Shown here in pieces: positions 6,786 through 8,522 of a stretch of DNA of 8,522 nt. The notes below the pieces were generated by a model that saw nothing but the letters and a program-made list of their open reading frames with translations, made no database searches and was not told the origin of the DNA. Location of the stretch: assembly GCA_031276055.1 (NCBI GenBank), contig JAISNW010000226.1, positions 1 to 8,522 of the forward strand. The letters run 5' to 3'. How positions within the stretch are numbered: the first letter of the stretch is position 1; each line of letters starts with the position of its first letter. Source of the DNA: Deferribacteraceae bacterium. GTDB lineage: Bacteria > Chrysiogenota > Deferribacteres > Deferribacterales > JAISNW01. A program made the translations under genes and the position numbers.

Positions 6786-6826
6786 TAAACTTTTAATATT
6801 TTTATTTCCTTTTACCCCTCTTAGTA

Positions 6827-6835
6827 TGCTACAAT
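6827..6835 (+). promoter_or_regulatory. Extended -10 promoter of the slipin gene
   Basis: TGCTACAAT is an extended -10 element (TGn followed by TACAAT at 6830-6835), 31 bp before the ATG at 6866. No good -35 is seen at 17 bp upstream, which fits the extended type. The -10 hexamer is the same as in the promoter at 1337-1342. Confidence 0.5.
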
Positions 6836-6865
6836 CTCCCTTAATAAATTTTGGAGGAGTTTTAT

Positions 6866-7648
6866 ATGGGTTTACCTGTGGTGATATTCTTAGTAATTTT
6901 AGCAATCTCTCTTCTCTTCTCGTGCGTTAAGATACTGCAAGAGTATGAAAGGGGGGTTATCTTTCGTTTAGGAAGGTATGTAGCAGTGCGGGGGCCTGGT
7001 ATTATCCTTCTTATCCCCTATGTGGAGCGGATAGTCCGAATGAGTTTACGCACAGAGGTTTTTGACGTTCCGCCGCAGGATATTATCACGCGTGATAACG
7101 TTTCTGTAAAGGTCAACGCCGTTGTTTATTTTAGGATTGTTGCTCCCGAAAGGGCGGTTTTAGAGGTTTCCGATGCCTTTTATGCCACAAGCCAGCTCTC
7201 CCAAACGACGCTAAGAAGCATTATAGGGCAGTTTGAACTAGACGATCTGCTTGCAAACCGAGAAAAGATAAACCTTGAGCTTCAAGCTGTTATTGATCGC
7301 CAGACAGATCCTTGGGGGGTTAAAGTAAGCGCCGTGGAGGTAAAACATATAGATCTACCCAATGAGATGCAGCGGGCGATGGCGCGGCAGGCAGAGGCTG
7401 AACGGGATAGAAGAGCTAAAGTTATTAATGCAGACGGTGAATTTCAGGCTGCAACAAAGTTAGCTGAAGCGAGCGAAATTATGAATCAGAACCCAATCAC
7501 CCTTCAACTAAGATATTTGCAAACACTGGCTGATATTTCAGGCAGGAGCGGAGCCTCAACAATAATACCGTTCCCATTGGAGCTTATTAGAGGGGCGGCA
7601 AATATGGGGTTGTCAAAACCTCTGGAAAGCAAAGGCAAACCCAGCTAG
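6866..7648 (+). CDS. SPFH/band 7 membrane protein, slipin (stomatin-like) type
   Basis: Slipins are membrane-anchored scaffold proteins that oligomerise into large rings or cages and organise membrane microdomains or regulate membrane proteases. This one has 260 residues, normal for the type. Residues 3-22 form one N-terminal membrane helix ([20 protein letters not shown]), followed by the SPFH domain: [13 protein letters not shown] (26-38), [13 protein letters not shown] (42-54), a segment at 61-92 with [16 protein letters not shown] then VVYFRI, and [20 protein letters not shown] (114-133). A charged coiled-coil with [20 protein letters not shown] (168-187) follows, and the conserved IIPFPLEL near the end. 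The start at ATG 6866 is chosen because GGAGGAG (6853-6859) lies six bases upstream; an in-frame TTG at 6851 overlaps it. Such genes are often paired with an NfeD gene, but none is adjacent here: the gene has its own promoter and terminator. Confidence 0.93.
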   Translation: MGLPVVIFLVILAISLLFSCVKILQEYERGVIFRLGRYVAVRGPGIILLIPYVERIVRMSLRTEVFDVPPQDIITRDNVSVKVNAVVYFRIVAPERAVLEVSDAFYATSQLSQTTLRSIIGQFELDDLLANREKINLELQAVIDRQTDPWGVKVSAVEVKHIDLPNEMQRAMARQAEAERDRRAKVINADGEFQAATKLAEASEIMNQNPITLQLRYLQTLADISGRSGASTIIPFPLELIRGAANMGLSKPLESKGKPS

Positions 7649-7688
7649 TTTAGTTTATAGCTAGTTAGTTGCAGCTTGTTTTAGGGTT

Positions 7689-7722
7689 AAGTCTATGTGT
7701 AAAATAATAAACATAGACTTTT
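7689..7722 (+). terminator. Terminator after the slipin gene
   Basis: AAGTCTATGT (7689-7698) and ACATAGACTT (7711-7720) form a perfect ten-pair stem around a 12-base A/T-rich loop, followed by a pyrimidine-rich tract (TTCTCC). The stem is AT-rich and the T run short, so it may be moderate in strength. Its position 40 bases after the slipin stop supports the call. Nothing else is visible in the gap 7649-7780 apart from T-rich sequence. Confidence 0.65.
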
Positions 7723-7768
7723 CTCCTTGCTATTTTTTCCTTTTTTTTATATAAGCTGGAGTTGTTTA

Positions 7769-7774
7769 TATATT
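7769..7774 (+). promoter_or_regulatory. Possible -10 box of the tRNA gene
   Basis: TATATT lies seven bases before the first base of the mature tRNA. No good -35 box is found at the usual distance. A tRNA gene isolated by an upstream terminator should have its own promoter, and this is the only candidate, but the match is loose. Confidence 0.3.
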
Positions 7775-7780
7775 GAATAC

Positions 7781-7854
7781 GCGCCCATAGCCCAACTGGA
7801 CAGAGCGCTTGACTACGGATCAAGAGGTTGGGGGTTCAAATCCTCCTGGGCGCG
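7781..7854 (+). tRNA. tRNA-Arg (anticodon ACG)
   Basis: All four arms can be drawn. The acceptor stem is GCGCCCA (7781-7787) with TGGGCGC (7847-7853), and G7854 is the discriminator base. The anticodon stem is CTTGA (7808-7812) with TCAAG (7820-7824), closing a seven-base loop CTACGGA with anticodon ACG at 7815-7817. The T arm has GGGGG (7830-7834) and CCTCC (7842-7846) around TTCAAAT, and the variable loop has five bases. ACG is usually edited to ICG by TadA to read CGU, CGC and CGA. The D stem GCCC/GAGC has one C-A mismatch. The CCA end is not encoded (CTT follows), so it must be added by a CCA-adding enzyme. Confidence 0.95.
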
Positions 7855-7861
7855 CTTAACA

Positions 7862-7895
7862 AAAGCCCTTAGAAATAAGGGCTTTCCGCATTTTT
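7862..7895 (+). terminator. Terminator of the tRNA-Arg gene
   Basis: AAAGCCCTTA (7862-7871) and TAAGGGCTTT (7876-7885) form a perfect ten-pair stem closed by a GAAA tetraloop. A TTTTT run follows at 7891-7895 after five bases (CCGCA). It begins eight bases after the tRNA 3' end. Integration at the tRNA would normally change the sequence just downstream, yet this terminator is intact. Confidence 0.85.
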
Positions 7896-7943
7896 AACCC
7901 GCGAAATTTTCTCCATTAACCCCCAAAAAGCCTATAAAATTAA

Positions 7944-8123
7944 GATCGTTGCTTTAGCTTGACATTAACGCTTTTCCGTGTAGTCAAAGAACTGCTGGGG
8001 CATTCTTCTATAGAAATGACCCAAAGGTATGCCCATTTATCCCCCGATAGTAAGATGAACGCAGTAAATAGGCTTGAAATAATCAGCCCCACAGATATAT
8101 ATCCTACACATATATTAAAATAG
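7944..8123 (+). pseudogene. Tyrosine recombinase (integrase) remnant 1, C-terminal end
   Basis: The frame after the TAA at 7941 reads into VKELLGHSSIEMTQRYAHLS and ends at TAG 8121-8123. This is the end of a XerC/D-like or phage-type tyrosine recombinase: LLGH gives the third active-site position (His, 8001-8003) and TQRY gives the tyrosine nucleophile (8028-8030), nine residues apart as usual. The tail PDSKMNAVNRLEIIS is also family-typical. The catalytic Arg/Lys box, the HxxR box and all N-terminal parts are missing. In the next frame, 7960-7974 reads D-I-N-A-F, close to what should precede VKELLGH, so a frameshift may lie between about 7960 and 7980. It cannot be functional. Confidence 0.85.
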
Positions 8124-8227
8124 GAATATTCCGCCACAATTTTGCAACTATGTTAATCGATTTCGGGGCTGACTTATACACGGATCAAGCCTTACTTAAC
8201 CACAAAGTCCAGTCTTTTCTTTTATTC
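8123..8227 (+). pseudogene. Tyrosine recombinase (integrase) remnant 2, HxxR-box region
   Basis: One frame reads GIFRHNFATMLIDFGADLYT (8123-8182) and then DQALLNHKVQSFLLF. The first part is the recombinase segment around the second catalytic arginine (Arg codon 8132-8134, then His), normally LRHxFATxLLxxGADLxT. ALLNHK matches the LLGHK part (His 8201-8203). The position expected for the tyrosine nucleophile holds Phe (8225-8227), and the spacing suggests one lost codon between Lys and Val. Upstream of 8123 the frame lies on top of remnant 1 and is meaningless. An ATG at 8150 is an internal methionine, not a start. Its sequence differs from remnant 1, so it comes from another enzyme or subfamily. 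Confidence 0.75.
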
Positions 8228-8389
8228 CCCCCTTACATAGAGCAAAGTTACATCACTACGATGATGATCAAGCATTTCAGCGGTTTCACTCAGAGCTGCC
8301 TTAAAGCCTTTACCCTCCGCAATCTGTTCACCTAGATAAGTTTTAGCTCTATCATAGCGGAGCGCATGAGCCCCATTGCTTTTTCCGCT
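8222..8389 (-). pseudogene. Tyrosine recombinase (integrase) remnant 3, minus strand C-terminal part
   Basis: On the minus strand, from after an in-frame TAA at 8392-8390, the frame reads SGKSNGAHALRYDRAKTYLG, continues, and ends AEMLDHHRSDVTLLYVRGE before TAA at 8224-8222. H-A-L-R-Y is the HxLR box with the second catalytic Arg (8357-8359). LDH then provides the third-position His (8264-8266), with Tyr (8237-8239) nine residues later. The 31-residue gap between Arg and His fits integrases with a longer insert here, such as the Integrase_1 group, but that assignment is an inference. The neighbouring frame upstream reads HYNGGLYKAEK (about 8426-8394), which would join this frame if the A5 run were A6, so a one-base loss is likely. 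It overlaps the end of remnant 2. Confidence 0.75.
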
Positions 8390-8450
8390 TTATACAACCC
8401 GCCATTATAATGTGTTGTTCCCCGCCGCTGCACTCCTTATGTTTCCACAT
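8352..8450 (-). other. Short ORF behind a very strong ribosome binding site
   Basis: An ATG at 8450-8448 on the minus strand is preceded directly by GGAGGAGGTGAAC (8463-8451), a nearly ideal Shine-Dalgarno sequence. The frame reads MWKHKECSGGEQHIIMAGCI, then KRKKQWGSCAPL, and stops after 32 codons. Its 3' half runs over integrase remnant 3 in another frame. A one-base frameshift in the A5 run could fuse the two into a product of about 75-80 residues. It may be the displaced start of a decayed gene or a real small ORF; I do not recognise the peptide. Confidence 0.25.
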
Positions 8451-8482
8451 GTTCACCTCCTCCGCTTATACTTTTCAAGGGG

Positions 8483-8511
8483 GATGCACTCTAAACCGTG
8501 TAATGTGCATC
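8483..8511. repeat. Seven-bp inverted repeat with 15-bp spacer
   Basis: GATGCAC (8483-8489) and GTGCATC (8505-8511) are perfect inverted copies separated by 15 bases. They lie 20-48 bases upstream of the strong minus-strand ribosome binding site, where an operator or promoter for that ORF would be expected. A recombinase arm site is also possible. Arms this short can arise by chance. Confidence 0.4.
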
Positions 8512-8522
8512 TAAAATTAATC

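Noticed and set aside
7940..8137. Minus-strand open frame of 65 codons with hydrophobic stretches
   Set aside because: It is the reverse reading of integrase remnant 1, whose + strand translation has clear recombinase motifs.
8228..8335. Continuation of the + strand frame that starts at ATG 8150
   Set aside because: The part up to about 8227 is real integrase remnant 2, but beyond that the frame is only antisense to remnant 3.
7855..8522. Second copy of the tRNA 3' end as an attachment site (attR)
   Set aside because: I looked for the T-arm/acceptor sequence on both strands and found none in the window; it may lie beyond 8522.
1..8522. A complete new defence, toxin-antitoxin or mobile system
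   Set aside because: No nuclease, helicase, toxin-antitoxin pair, reverse transcriptase, transposase or intact recombinase is visible; the mobile signals are remnants only.

Overview
The window reads as a piece of a diderm (Gram-negative) bacterial chromosome of moderate GC content (low forties percent by eye). Evidence for an outer membrane is a TonB-dependent receptor barrel ending in Phe, plus two secreted proteins with signal peptides. The DUF2914 protein and the Oar-like receptor fit lineages such as Desulfobacterota or Deferribacterota, but nothing here fixes the taxon. All intact genes are on the + strand and most sit behind recognisable promoters and ribosome binding sites.

Layout. 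(1) 1-1272: C-terminal part of a TonB-dependent outer-membrane receptor, cut by the window edge. (2) 1313-1730: a small, separately promoted gene for an extremely acidic 81-residue protein, followed by a 28-bp sequence present twice at a 30-bp period. Each copy forms a hairpin followed by six T, so it looks like a duplicated intrinsic terminator. (3) 1764-3817: two overlapping genes for a family 2 glycosyltransferase and a UDP-GlcNAc 2-epimerase (WecB type), presumably making and using UDP-ManNAc for a surface glycan. (4) 3877-6785: a tight cluster of four genes: a CxxC heavy-metal (HMA) chaperone-like protein, a cytosolic protein with weak resemblance to DUF6348, a secreted DUF2914 protein, and a secreted 398-residue protein of unknown family with propeller-like repetition. 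(5) 6827-7722: a slipin/stomatin-type SPFH membrane protein with its own promoter and terminator. (6) 7781-7895: tRNA-Arg(ACG) with its terminator. (7) 7944-8522: a decayed region holding three different tyrosine-recombinase remnants, two on + and one on -, packed into about 450 bp directly behind the tRNA.

The genes do not form one single pathway. Three themes are visible: envelope functions (receptor, glycan synthesis, secreted proteins, SPFH scaffold), a four-gene HMA/DUF2914 cluster whose joint purpose is unknown, and a tRNA-associated integration hotspot that seems to have been used by several elements. I do not see a complete new defence or mobile system. The items most worth following up are the triple integrase graveyard, the four-gene unknown cluster, and the acidic protein with its duplicated terminator or operator.
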